Assembly (NCBI GenBank): GCA_963678085.1
Contig: OY782680.1
Location: 1,054,001-1,118,000 of the forward strand
Origin: Aliishimia sp963678085
GTDB lineage: Bacteria; Pseudomonadota; Alphaproteobacteria; Rhodobacterales; Rhodobacteraceae
Length of the DNA: 64,000 bases
Reading direction: 5' to 3'
Part shown: positions 1 to 8,014 of the stretch, in pieces
How the letters are laid out: the number at the start of each line of letters is the position of its first letter
How positions within the stretch are numbered: the first letter of the stretch is position 1
Notes under the pieces: model-generated
What the model saw: only the letters and a program-made list of their open reading frames with translations
Told to the model about the DNA's origin: nothing
Databases searched by the model: none
Position numbers and translations under genes: made by a program

Positions 1-1
1 G

Positions 2-712
2 CCCATGCAGCGGCGGCATCTTGAGGTTTATGCGATCATTGCGGCAATCGGCACGCTGATCCCGAATTCGTTTAGCTATCAGGCGGCGGCGCATCTGCCC
101 TCTGGGGTGATTTCGATCCTCTATTCCATGATCCCGATGCTCGCCTTTCCCATTGCCCTTGGCCTTGCGCTGGATCGGTTTGAGTGGCGGCGCTTTTGCG
201 GGCTCGCACTTGGATTGGTCGCTGTTTTGCTGATTTCGCAGCCTTGGAACAGCACCGAGGCCCTTGGCCCCGCTGCGGGTTTCTGGATTATTGTCGTTAT
301 TCTGACCTGTATGTGTTATGCGTTTGAGGGCAATTATGTTGCGCGCTGGGGAACACAAGGGTTGAGCGCTTTGCAAGTTCTATTTGGGGCCTCGCTGGTT
401 GGAATGGTCGCTGTGCTGCCCTTGGCGCTTTGGTCCGGGCAGTGGATTTCGCCGGTCCGAACCTATGGCGTGCCCGAATATGCGCTGATTGCGGGCTCGC
501 TGGCGCATGTGCTGGTCTATACCGGGTATGTCTGGCTTGTGGGGCGCGCGGGGCCGGTTTTTGCCGTTCAGGTTTCGTATCTGGTCACGTTGACCGGCGT
601 GTTTTGGGCCTGGGCACTGCTTGGTGAGCATTATTCCGCGAGTATCTGGATTTCGCTCGCATTGATGCTGGGCGGCATGTATCTTGTGCGGCCAAGGCCG
701 GCGCGTACATGA
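2..712 (+). CDS. EamA/DMT-family transporter, 5' truncated
   Basis: The reading frame is open at the window edge, so the gene starts upstream; the first ATG inside the window is at 5. The visible 235 residues hold about seven or eight hydrophobic segments, matching the end of the first EamA repeat and all of the second. Full members of the drug/metabolite transporter superfamily have about 290-300 residues and ten segments, so roughly 55-60 residues are missing. The family exports or imports small metabolites across the inner membrane, and the substrate cannot be read from sequence. The stop codon overlaps the next start (ATGA-type, 709-712), so the two transporters are probably co-transcribed and translationally coupled. 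I am confident of the family and have no basis for a substrate. Confidence 0.85.
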   Translation, partial: PMQRRHLEVYAIIAAIGTLIPNSFSYQAAAHLPSGVISILYSMIPMLAFPIALGLALDRFEWRRFCGLALGLVAVLLISQPWNSTEALGPAAGFWIIVVILTCMCYAFEGNYVARWGTQGLSALQVLFGASLVGMVAVLPLALWSGQWISPVRTYGVPEYALIAGSLAHVLVYTGYVWLVGRAGPVFAVQVSYLVTLTGVFWAWALLGEHYSASIWISLALMLGGMYLVRPRPART

Positions 713-2490
713 TGGAGCTGATTCAGGATTACGGAGCCTATCTGACCCTCGCGGTGGTCGCGGTCATGTTTGTTCTGTTCCTGCGCGAAACCTACCCGAC
801 CGAAGTTGTTGCGCTTACCGGGGTGTCCCTCATGCTCATGCTTGGCCTTTTGCCCTATGAAAGCGCGCTTTCGGTGCTCTCAAACCCTGCGCCTTGGACC
901 ATCGCAGCGATGTTTATCATCATGGGCGGGCTGGTGCGTACTGGGGCGCTGGAGACCTTCACCGGCCTTGCGGATCGCCAAGCCAAGACCCAGCCCGCGC
1001 TGGCGATTGCGATGCTGATTGGCTTTGTGGTGATCTCTTCGGCGATTGTCTCAAACACGCCCGTTGTCGTGGTGATGATCCCCGTGTTCACGCAACTGGC
1101 CCGCACGATCGGGGTTTCGGCCTCTAAACTCTTGATTCCGCTGAGCTATGCGGCGATTTTGGGGGGCACGCTGACGTTGATTGGAACCTCGACCAATTTG
1201 CTGGTGGATGGGGTGGCGCGCGCCCAAGGGCTTGCGGCCTTTACGATTTTCGAGGTCACGCCGCTTGGGATCATTCTGGTGCTCTGGGGCATGATCTATC
1301 TGCGCTATATCGCGCCGCGCCTGTTGCCGGATCGCGATTCGATGGCAACGCTCCTGATGGATCGCTCAAAGATGAAGTTCTTTACCGAAGCGGTGATCCC
1401 CCCCGAGTCCAACCTTATCGGCCGTGAAGTCCTGGGCGTGCAGCTGTTCAAACGAGACGGCGTGCGCTTGATCGACGTGATCCGGGGGGATGCTTCGTTG
1501 CGGCGCAATCTTAAGGATGTCACGCTGCGGGTTGGTGATAGGGTGGTATTGCGCACGCAGATGACCGAGCTGCTCAGCCTACAGCGCAATAAAGAGCTGA
1601 AACGCCTCGATCAGGTGGGGGCAACGGAAACCACCACGGTTGAGGTGCTGATTACGCCAGGGTGCAAGATGGTCGGGCGCAGCCTGGGGGCGATCCGGCT
1701 GCGGCGGCGCTACGGGGTCTATCCGCTGGCGGTGCATCGGCGTAATCAGAATATCGGCATGCAGCTCGATGATCTGGTGGTGCGCGTGGGCGATACGTTG
1801 CTGCTGGAAGGCGCGCCCGAGGACATTCAACGCCTGGCACAAGATATGGATATGGTCGATGTCTCGCGCCCCTCCCAGCGGGCCTTTCGCCGCTCCAAAA
1901 CGCCCATTGCTCTGGCGGCGCTCTTTGGGCTTGTGGCGCTTGCGGCGTTTGGGGCGGCCCCGATCTTGCTGCTCTCAGTCTTAGCGGTTGCGCTGGTGCT
2001 GGTGACAAGGTGCATTGACGCAGAAGAGGCCTTTGGCTTTGTGGATGGGCGGCTGCTCACGCTGATTTTCTCGATGCTCGCCATCGGCGCGGCCCTAGAG
2101 GCAACCGGCGCGGTGCAGCTGATTGCTGAGGCGCTGGCCCCCTGGCTGAGCCTTTTGCCGCCCTTTTTGATCGTCTGGGCGATTTACCTGCTCACCTCGG
2201 TGCTGACCGAGCTGGTCTCCAATAATGCGGTGGCTGTGGTGGTCACACCGATTGCGATTGGGCTGGCAAGCGCCATGGGCCTGGATCCGCGCCCGCTGGT
2301 GGTGGCGGTGATGATTGCCGCCTCTGCGTCATTTGCAACGCCGGTGGGCTATCAAACCAATATGCTGGTCTATGGACCTGGGGGCTACAAATTCACCGAT
2401 TTCATGCGCGTCGGCATCCCGCTGAACCTAAGCATCGGCCTGCTCGCCTCGGCCCTGATCCCACTGATCTGGCCGCTTTCCGGCAGCTGA
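709..2490 (+). CDS. SLC13/DASS-type anion transporter with two TrkA-C (RCK-C) domains
   Basis: This 593-residue inner-membrane protein has the layout of bacterial divalent-anion:sodium symporter relatives: a hydrophobic half (about 1-215), two soluble RCK-C domains in tandem (about 222-300 and 310-385), and a second hydrophobic half (about 395-593). The substrate/sodium motifs of the family are visible: SNTPVVV and GTSTNLLVDG in the first half, SNNAVAVVVTPIA and the TPVGYQTNMLVYGPGGY loop in the second. Members with RCK-C inserts are often annotated as sulfate, citrate or other dicarboxylate carriers; the actual anion is unknown here. It overlaps the upstream EamA gene by 4 bases. Two ATG codons follow each other at the start, and I used the first. 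Confidence 0.9.
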   Translation: MMELIQDYGAYLTLAVVAVMFVLFLRETYPTEVVALTGVSLMLMLGLLPYESALSVLSNPAPWTIAAMFIIMGGLVRTGALETFTGLADRQAKTQPALAIAMLIGFVVISSAIVSNTPVVVVMIPVFTQLARTIGVSASKLLIPLSYAAILGGTLTLIGTSTNLLVDGVARAQGLAAFTIFEVTPLGIILVLWGMIYLRYIAPRLLPDRDSMATLLMDRSKMKFFTEAVIPPESNLIGREVLGVQLFKRDGVRLIDVIRGDASLRRNLKDVTLRVGDRVVLRTQMTELLSLQRNKELKRLDQVGATETTTVEVLITPGCKMVGRSLGAIRLRRRYGVYPLAVHRRNQNIGMQLDDLVVRVGDTLLLEGAPEDIQRLAQDMDMVDVSRPSQRAFRRSKTPIALAALFGLVALAAFGAAPILLLSVLAVALVLVTRCIDAEEAFGFVDGRLLTLIFSMLAIGAALEATGAVQLIAEALAPWLSLLPPFLIVWAIYLLTSVLTELVSNNAVAVVVTPIAIGLASAMGLDPRPLVVAVMIAASASFATPVGYQTNMLVYGPGGYKFTDFMRVGIPLNLSIGLLASALIPLIWPLSGS

Positions 2491-2551
2491 TCATTTGCTT
2501 TTTTGACGTAATTCCAATATAGAAGAGGGCGTTCACAAGGGTAGAGAACAT

Positions 2552-3694
2552 ATGTTGTTTGAATATACAATATCTGGCCCGGATGGCGTCATCCCGGTCG
2601 AGCAACCAATTGAAACATCTATAACGCTGACAAATACCGGGCCAACAACGCTTTCTTTGCTGCGCGATTTTGTCTCTGGCGCGCTTGTTGTCAAAGGCGT
2701 ATTAACGGATCTCTTTGGTTGTGCTTGGATTGATAATCCCAAAGCGTGGTGGATCGAGGTGCTGCCCGGTGAGACAATTGAGGCCCGCTTAGAACTACCT
2801 TCCCCGCTCTTATACTTCATGGATGAGACCAAAGAAGCCTCTGTTGATCTGGGCGTAGAATTGACATTTATGTTCTGCACGCCTGATGAGAGCGACGACG
2901 ACATAACGAGGATTAACAAGTCTGCGACGATCTCTGCGCGCCTTTCTTTCTCGCATATTCAGAACATTCCCGGCCCCGAAGGTCCGTCGGCTTTCTTCAA
3001 AACCGCGGATCAAGTGTTCTTTGCTGACTCGCCTCTCACCACCGGAGCAAACAAGGCCTCTGTTCACCGCCTCGACATCACGCCCGAAGGATGCCGCGCG
3101 CTCACGGATGTTATTTTGTGCAATGACAAGAAAATGTTCTGGCATGATTGGCCAAAGCGGCGTCCGCTGCGGGCAAGCCTGCGTGGATTAAACAATGTCT
3201 TTTATGGCGATGAACAGCAAATCTGGACGAATTATGGGGATGCCAAGGTGAAAGACCCGGCCAGTTTCGAAGTTTTCGGTGCGGCCCAGCCAGGGCTCTA
3301 TTCAACTCCGGGGGAGGGAGGGTATCGCTGCGCCTATGGCCGGGATCGCTTTCATGCCTATTTCTTTTGCGAAAGCGTCGATACAAAACATGCCAAAATC
3401 GTGCGCAGCTGCAAAAAACCTGCATCGTTTGAAGCGTTAAAAGGGCCCTGGGCGCGGGATGATCGCAACGTCTATCTTGAGGGGAAAGTGGTGAAAGGCG
3501 CGGATCCAGAAAGCATCCGGCAGATAAACGGGTGCTATGCGGTTGATAAAAAGGGGCTTTGGTACTTCGATCAAAGGGTTGCGGGGGTAACGGGTGATCT
3601 GTCGCGCATATCCCCGCTTGATGGGGCGGGTGAATGGCAGGAGACCAAGTTGCGCGTTGCATCACAGCTCATTGACGAAGGTGAGCTTGTCTAA
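2552..3694 (+). CDS. Uncharacterised protein with DKNYY-like C-terminal region
   Basis: A 380-residue soluble protein with no signal peptide or membrane segment. Residues 1-130 look like a beta-rich domain that reads like an Ig-like or arrestin-like fold (TITLTNTGPTTLSLL), but I cannot name a family. The second half has repeating lines typical of DKNYY proteins (WARDDRNVYLEGKVVKGAD, YAVDKKGLWYFDQRVAG), where short Asp-Lys/Arg-x-x-Val-Tyr units alternate with statements about what the residue is. The function of DKNYY proteins is unknown. Base composition is visibly AT-richer than in the flanking genes, which may indicate later acquisition. It stands alone between the anion transporter (61 bases upstream) and yebC, and no operon partner is evident. 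Confidence 0.75.
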   Translation: MLFEYTISGPDGVIPVEQPIETSITLTNTGPTTLSLLRDFVSGALVVKGVLTDLFGCAWIDNPKAWWIEVLPGETIEARLELPSPLLYFMDETKEASVDLGVELTFMFCTPDESDDDITRINKSATISARLSFSHIQNIPGPEGPSAFFKTADQVFFADSPLTTGANKASVHRLDITPEGCRALTDVILCNDKKMFWHDWPKRRPLRASLRGLNNVFYGDEQQIWTNYGDAKVKDPASFEVFGAAQPGLYSTPGEGGYRCAYGRDRFHAYFFCESVDTKHAKIVRSCKKPASFEALKGPWARDDRNVYLEGKVVKGADPESIRQINGCYAVDKKGLWYFDQRVAGVTGDLSRISPLDGAGEWQETKLRVASQLIDEGELV

Positions 3695-3768
3695 TCAGCA
3701 GTGCGAATATGGCTTATCGCGCAGGCCCACAAGAAACCCCACCCTTTCAAATTCTAAACGCTGTGGGA

Positions 3769-3798
3769 TTGAAGCATCATCGCTCCTTAGACTATATG
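3769..3798 (+). promoter_or_regulatory. Possible promoter for yebC
   Basis: TTGAAG at 3769-3774 and TATATG at 3793-3798, 18 bases apart, resemble sigma-70 -35 and -10 boxes about 30 bases upstream of the yebC ribosome site (GGAGG just before 3830). The match is moderate and was judged by eye only. Confidence 0.35.
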
Positions 3799-3829
3799 GG
3801 CGCTAACACAGGTTTTAGCGGAGGCACCG

Positions 3830-4569
3830 ATGGCGGGACATTCGAAATGGGCGAACATTCAACACCGCAAGGGGCGGCAGGACAAACTGCGCTCCAAGCT
3901 CTTTTCGAAACTCTCCAAAGAGATCACCATTGCGGCCAAGATGGGCGATCCTGACCCGGATAAAAACCCGCGCCTGCGCCTGGCGGTGAAAGAGGCCAAG
4001 AGCCAATCCATGCCAAGGACAATATCGAGCGCGCGATCAAGAAATCCGCCGCCGGTGAGGGCGATGATTACGAGGAAATCCGCTATGAGGGCTATGGCCC
4101 AAATGGCGTTGCGGTGATTGTTGAGACCATGACCGATAACCGCAACCGCACCGCTTCGACCGTGCGTTCGACCTTTTCCAAGAATGGCGGCAATCTGGGC
4201 GAAACCGGCTCTGTGGGCTTTATGTTTGAACGCAAGGGCGAGGTGACTTATCCCGCCAGCGTTGGTGATGCGGACACGGTGATGGAAGCGGCCATCGAGG
4301 CGGGCGCGGAGGACGTCGAAAGCTCCGAGGATGGCCATGTGATCTGGTGCGAGGATAGTGATCTCAATGAGGTCTCAACCGCGCTAGAGGCCGCATTGGG
4401 GGAAAGTGACAGCACCAAACTGGTCTGGAAACCCACCACCACAACCGAGCTGGACCTAGAGGCGATGCAAAAGCTGATGAAGCTGGTGGATGCGCTCGAA
4501 GATGATGACGACGTGCAGCGCGTGACCACCAATTTCGAGGCCTCAGACGAGGTTTTAGCCCAGCTCTAA
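3830..4569 (+). pseudogene. yebC: YebC/PmpR-family protein gene with a single-base frameshift
   Basis: The N-terminal part (3830 onward, MAGHSKWANIQHRKGRQ) and the C-terminal part (in the frame of 4114-4569, TDNRNRTASTVRSTF) are both textbook YebC/PmpR sequence of about 246 residues in total, but they lie in different frames. The frame changes at about 4013-4015: reading ATG CC-AAG GAC AAT ATC GAG, one base is missing after ATGCC. Restoring it gives the conserved SMPKDNIERAIKKS stretch and a continuous protein. YebC proteins are cytoplasmic and have been assigned roles as transcriptional regulators and, more recently, ribosome-associated factors. A GGAGG ribosome site precedes 3830. Either a real disabling mutation or a one-base assembly error in a C run would explain it; strong conservation of both halves makes an error or a very recent mutation more likely. 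Confidence 0.9.
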
Positions 4570-4616
4570 AGTTTCGATCTGGACAACCCCCGGCGGCATA
4601 AGGCAGGCTGCGCGCG

Positions 4617-6326
4617 ATGGTTGAGATTTCTGAAATTGAAGATCGCGAAACCCTAGAGGCATGGCTAGAGGGACAGCCGCGCGAGGTATCCGAATGGATC
4701 GCCTCCCGCAGCGCAGCACGGGTGTTGCCAATATGGTGGGACGCTGTTAAGAACACCGACTGGGTAAGCGACTTTGATTTTATAGCCTCGCCCATTTTGC
4801 GCAGTCTATTGACATCCTCGGTTGCTTTTCTTCAGCCAACCGAAGATATGCAAACCGCCTCGCGCTCCGCCGCAGCCGCCGCTTCGGCAGCTTCCTCCGC
4901 CGCTGGCGACGCCGCCGAAGACATCTCACGCGACGCCTCCTACAACTCCACCCTAGCCTACGTCACCCGCTCAGCCGCCTCCGCTGCAGTTCGCGCCTCC
5001 GCCGCCGCTCACTCCTCCTCCGCCGCTCACTCCTCCGCCTTGGCTGCATTCGCTACCGCCAGCGCCGCCCGCATCGCGGCAGCTGACGCTGCAAGGGACG
5101 TCGACTCCAACCTTGCGTCCGTTTACTCCACCAGCTCCGAAGCTGCGGCCGCCTCTCGCCACGCAGCTTTTTGGGGAGTAGTCCGGGCCGATGCGCAGGT
5201 CTTCGCCCAATCGACGGGCATCGCGCATCCCCCGCTCTGGCAAACGGACCCGGATCCCCATATTGCCGAGCTTTGGGAGCGGTTGAAACACTCCCTGCCG
5301 CAAGACCCCACGGCTGAGAAAGACTGGTCTTTCTGGATCACTTGGTATCAAAGCCTGCTGGACGGCACCCCCATGCTGGGCGATCGCGATCTGACCAATA
5401 AAATGTTCGTCGAAATCGCCCTGGACAAAACCATCAACTGGGAAGACGAGGCCAAAGCGCTGCGCCAGATCAATGCGATTTGGCAAAGTTACCTCGTTGA
5501 CCAAGCTATCGCTCAACACCCGCTTGGGGAGGGGATCGCGCGCGATGAACGCTCGGGACGTCTCCACAGCTATGTTCTGGAAGCGCGTGATCTAGAGCAG
5601 GTGGTGAAGGATATCAGAACCGCTCTGCGTGAGTTTCTTGCCCGCTGCAAAAAGAGCAGCGGCAATCTCAGCTTGGTGATGCTTGCAGCGATCAAGCCAT
5701 TGGTCGATGAGCTGCGAAGAGATCTCAGCAAACACAAAAACAACCCGCGTGAGCTTTTTCGGAAATTAGAAGAAACCCGCACTCACATGGCGGCGGTTGC
5801 CAAACAAGAAGCGTTCCTAGACGATCCAAGCCTGGGCCGGTTGCTGGGCAATCTGCAACAACGCGGTGTGGATATTTGCACGGCCTCACCCGAAGTGATG
5901 GCTGAGGTTGAGCAGCGGCTGAAAACTTCCACGCGTCTCTTTACCGCGCAACAACGCATGCAGATAATCTCCATGGCCTCTGGCATGATGCTTGACAGTG
6001 AAGGGCTGTTGGAAATGGCCGTGGCGCGCGCGGTATTGATTATCGCGGACGATACCTCATCTGATGAAATCAAGTCGGCGGCCTGGACCTATCTTCTGGG
6101 ATCCATCCCACGCGGCGCGAAACTGCTACATGAGGTCGGCGAGCAGGGCAGTGCCGCAAAGAACGAAACCGATTTAGTCAAGAAGATCGAGAAAACCGCG
6201 GACCTTGCCATCAAAGGCGACAAGGTGGTTGACGTCGCGCAAGAGGCCGTGGCAGAAAGCGGGCCTTGGGTGACAGAAGCCTTCACGCAAATTATTTCTG
6301 GGAACCTGTGGGGTTTGGGCGGTTAG
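4617..6326 (+). CDS. Uncharacterised protein with Ala/Ser-rich low-complexity segment
   Basis: This 569-residue predicted cytoplasmic protein has three parts. Residues 1-75 are a conserved-looking cap (LEAWLEGQPREVSEWIASRSAARVLP) that I recall from other Rhodobacteraceae proteins followed by alanine-rich stretches. Residues about 80-190 are almost entirely Ala and Ser with scattered Asp, Arg and His, probably helical. Residues 195-569 are an ordinary mixed-charge helical region without a domain I recognise. The Ala/Ser part uses a pyrimidine-rich set of codons (GCC, TCC) and contains a short internal duplication, so it may expand and contract. It lies 47 bases after yebC and 7 bases before the LysE-type exporter. 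No enzyme motif is visible and I propose no function. Confidence 0.8.
   Translation: MVEISEIEDRETLEAWLEGQPREVSEWIASRSAARVLPIWWDAVKNTDWVSDFDFIASPILRSLLTSSVAFLQPTEDMQTASRSAAAAASAASSAAGDAAEDISRDASYNSTLAYVTRSAASAAVRASAAAHSSSAAHSSALAAFATASAARIAAADAARDVDSNLASVYSTSSEAAAASRHAAFWGVVRADAQVFAQSTGIAHPPLWQTDPDPHIAELWERLKHSLPQDPTAEKDWSFWITWYQSLLDGTPMLGDRDLTNKMFVEIALDKTINWEDEAKALRQINAIWQSYLVDQAIAQHPLGEGIARDERSGRLHSYVLEARDLEQVVKDIRTALREFLARCKKSSGNLSLVMLAAIKPLVDELRRDLSKHKNNPRELFRKLEETRTHMAAVAKQEAFLDDPSLGRLLGNLQQRGVDICTASPEVMAEVEQRLKTSTRLFTAQQRMQIISMASGMMLDSEGLLEMAVARAVLIIADDTSSDEIKSAAWTYLLGSIPRGAKLLHEVGEQGSAAKNETDLVKKIEKTADLAIKGDKVVDVAQEAVAESGPWVTEAFTQIISGNLWGLGG
5004..5036 (+). repeat. Short in-frame tandem repeat in the Ala/Ser-rich coding region
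   Basis: The 15-base unit GCCGCTCACTCCTCC occurs at 5004-5018 and again at 5022-5036, separated by three bases, and encodes two AAHSS units. It sits in a larger pyrimidine-rich low-complexity stretch (about 4858-5160). Such repeats change length by slippage, so this part of the protein may vary between strains. Confidence 0.8.
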
Positions 6327-6333
6327 ATTATAG

Positions 6334-6924
6334 ATGGGTTCAGTATTTGCAGGGTTTGGTCTTGGGCTGTCCTTGATCCTCGCCATTGGGGCGCAGAATG
6401 CCTTTGTGCTGCGCCAGGGTTTGCGGCGTCTGCATGTGCTGCCCGTGGTGTTGGTCTGTGCGATTTCTGATGCCATTCTGATTGCGGCTGGCGTCGCCGG
6501 ATTTGGCGCGCTGGCTGAGGCCATCCCCGGTCTTGAGTTCTGGATGCGCGTCTTTGGCGCGACGTTCCTTGGCTGGTACGGGGCCCGCACGCTCTGGTCC
6601 GCTTGGCAGGGCGGGCAGGCGCTAGAGGCGGGGGGCGAGAGCCAATCCTTGCGCGCAGCGGTGTTTACGGTGCTGGCCCTGACATGGCTGAACCCGCATG
6701 TCTATTTGGATACGGTCGTTTTGCTGGGGGCGATCTCTGCGCAATATGATGCGCTGCCCTTCGCCCTTGGGGCCATGAGCGCCTCTTTCGCCTTTTTCTT
6801 TACCCTTGGCTATGGCGCGCGGGCGTTGGCCCCGATCTTTGCCCGGCCCACCGCTTGGCGCATTTTGGATGTGATCATAGCGCTGACGATGTGGGCCATC
6901 GCATTGAAACTGGTGTTTTTGTGA
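6334..6924 (+). CDS. LysE/ArgO-family amino-acid exporter
   Basis: A 196-residue integral membrane protein with about six hydrophobic segments, the usual size of LysE-family exporters (about 200). The N-terminal GAQNAF motif and the NPHVYLDT motif in the middle are those of the ArgO/LysE branch that exports arginine or lysine to the periplasm. Substrate identity is inferred from these motifs only. The gene begins 7 bases after the Ala/Ser-rich protein, so the two may share a transcript. A divergently read LysG/ArgP-type regulator, common beside lysE, is absent here. Confidence 0.85.
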   Translation: MGSVFAGFGLGLSLILAIGAQNAFVLRQGLRRLHVLPVVLVCAISDAILIAAGVAGFGALAEAIPGLEFWMRVFGATFLGWYGARTLWSAWQGGQALEAGGESQSLRAAVFTVLALTWLNPHVYLDTVVLLGAISAQYDALPFALGAMSASFAFFFTLGYGARALAPIFARPTAWRILDVIIALTMWAIALKLVFL

Positions 6925-6974
6925 TGGTGCCTTGTTTCAGCGTTTTACGATATCTCAAATTGATGTGAGTGCAT

Positions 6975-7048
6975 GGCGCCCACCCAGGCTCGGGCGCGTC
7001 CAGCTTAGGCGGAATCTTCACAGGTTGCGTTTTGCTGGGATCTTTCAC
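6975..7048 (+). repeat. Dispersed intergenic repeat B, copy 1
   Basis: A stretch of about 74 bases starting GCGCCCACCCAGGCTCGGG is repeated, in reverse orientation, at 11475-11547. The first 26 bases are identical in the two copies; similarity continues more loosely through AATCTT and GCGTTTTGC. This copy lies between the LysE-type exporter and the EamA transporter. The core GCGCCC..GGGCGC can form a short hairpin. Confidence 0.75.
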
Positions 7049-7089
7049 AAGGGCTTGCCAAATCGGTAAAGCGGGCGCTCTATGCGGGC

Positions 7090-7989
7090 ATGACACGCGA
7101 GAGTCGCCCCTTGATTGGAATTGCCTGGATGCTGGTTACGGGGCTGTGCTTTGTGGCCGTGACTGCCCTTGTGAAATATATGGGGGACCGCATTCCTCCA
7201 GCGGAAAGCGCGTTTCTGCGTTATGTGCTGGGCCTTGTCTTCCTGGCCCCGATGATCCGCCCCTTATGGCAGACCAAGCTCACTGCTCGGCAATGGCGGC
7301 TCTTTGCAATGCGCGGCGGGTTTCATACGGGCGGGGTGATCTTGTGGTTCTTTGCCATGACGCAGATCCCCATCGCTGAAGTCACTGCGATGAACTATCT
7401 GGCCCCGGTTTATGTCACTGTCTTGGCCGTGTTCATTCTGGGAGAAAGACTGGCCTATCGGCGCATTGCAGCGGTGGTTGCGGCGTTGATTGGGGCGGTG
7501 ATCATTCTGCGCCCCGGCTTTCGCGTGATCGAAGACGGGCATATCGCAATGCTGTTTTGCGCCGTGTTCTTCGCCGGGGGTTATCTGACCACCAAGATCC
7601 TGGCCGATGAGGTGCCCGCCTCTTTGGTGGTGGCCATGCTCTCGGTCTTTGTGACGATTTTCCTGGCCCCGTTTGCGATTGCGGTTTGGGTGAGCCCAAC
7701 GCTTTTTGAGCTGGGTATTCTCTTTGCCGTGGCCTGTTTTGCAACGCTTGGCCATTACACCATGACCCGCGCCTATGCGGCTGCGCCGTTGAGTGTGACC
7801 CAGCCCGTGACGTTCTTGCAGCTTGTTTGGGCGACACTTTTGGGGCTGCTCGCTTTTGATGAGGCGGTCGATATCTGGGTGATCCTGGGCGGCGGTGTGA
7901 TCCTGGCGGCGGTCAGTTTTATTACTTGGCGAGAAGCGGTGCTGAAACGTCGCGAAATTACGCCTTTGGGGCCTGCGACCAAGCTATAA
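7090..7989 (+). CDS. EamA/DMT-family transporter
   Basis: A 299-residue protein with ten predicted hydrophobic segments in two EamA repeats (about 10-140 and 150-285), the full family length. The second repeat carries the typical PLSVTQPVTFLQLVWATLLG segment. It probably exports or imports a small metabolite through the inner membrane, but the sequence does not tell which. It is 25 bases upstream of betB on the same strand, and a role in osmolyte or choline-related traffic is only a guess from position. The start is the ATG after GGGC at 7090; no better alternative is seen. Confidence 0.88.
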   Translation: MTRESRPLIGIAWMLVTGLCFVAVTALVKYMGDRIPPAESAFLRYVLGLVFLAPMIRPLWQTKLTARQWRLFAMRGGFHTGGVILWFFAMTQIPIAEVTAMNYLAPVYVTVLAVFILGERLAYRRIAAVVAALIGAVIILRPGFRVIEDGHIAMLFCAVFFAGGYLTTKILADEVPASLVVAMLSVFVTIFLAPFAIAVWVSPTLFELGILFAVACFATLGHYTMTRAYAAAPLSVTQPVTFLQLVWATLLGLLAFDEAVDIWVILGGGVILAAVSFITWREAVLKRREITPLGPATKL

Positions 7990-8014
7990 TCTGCACAAAG
8001 ATGAGGAGACCGCA

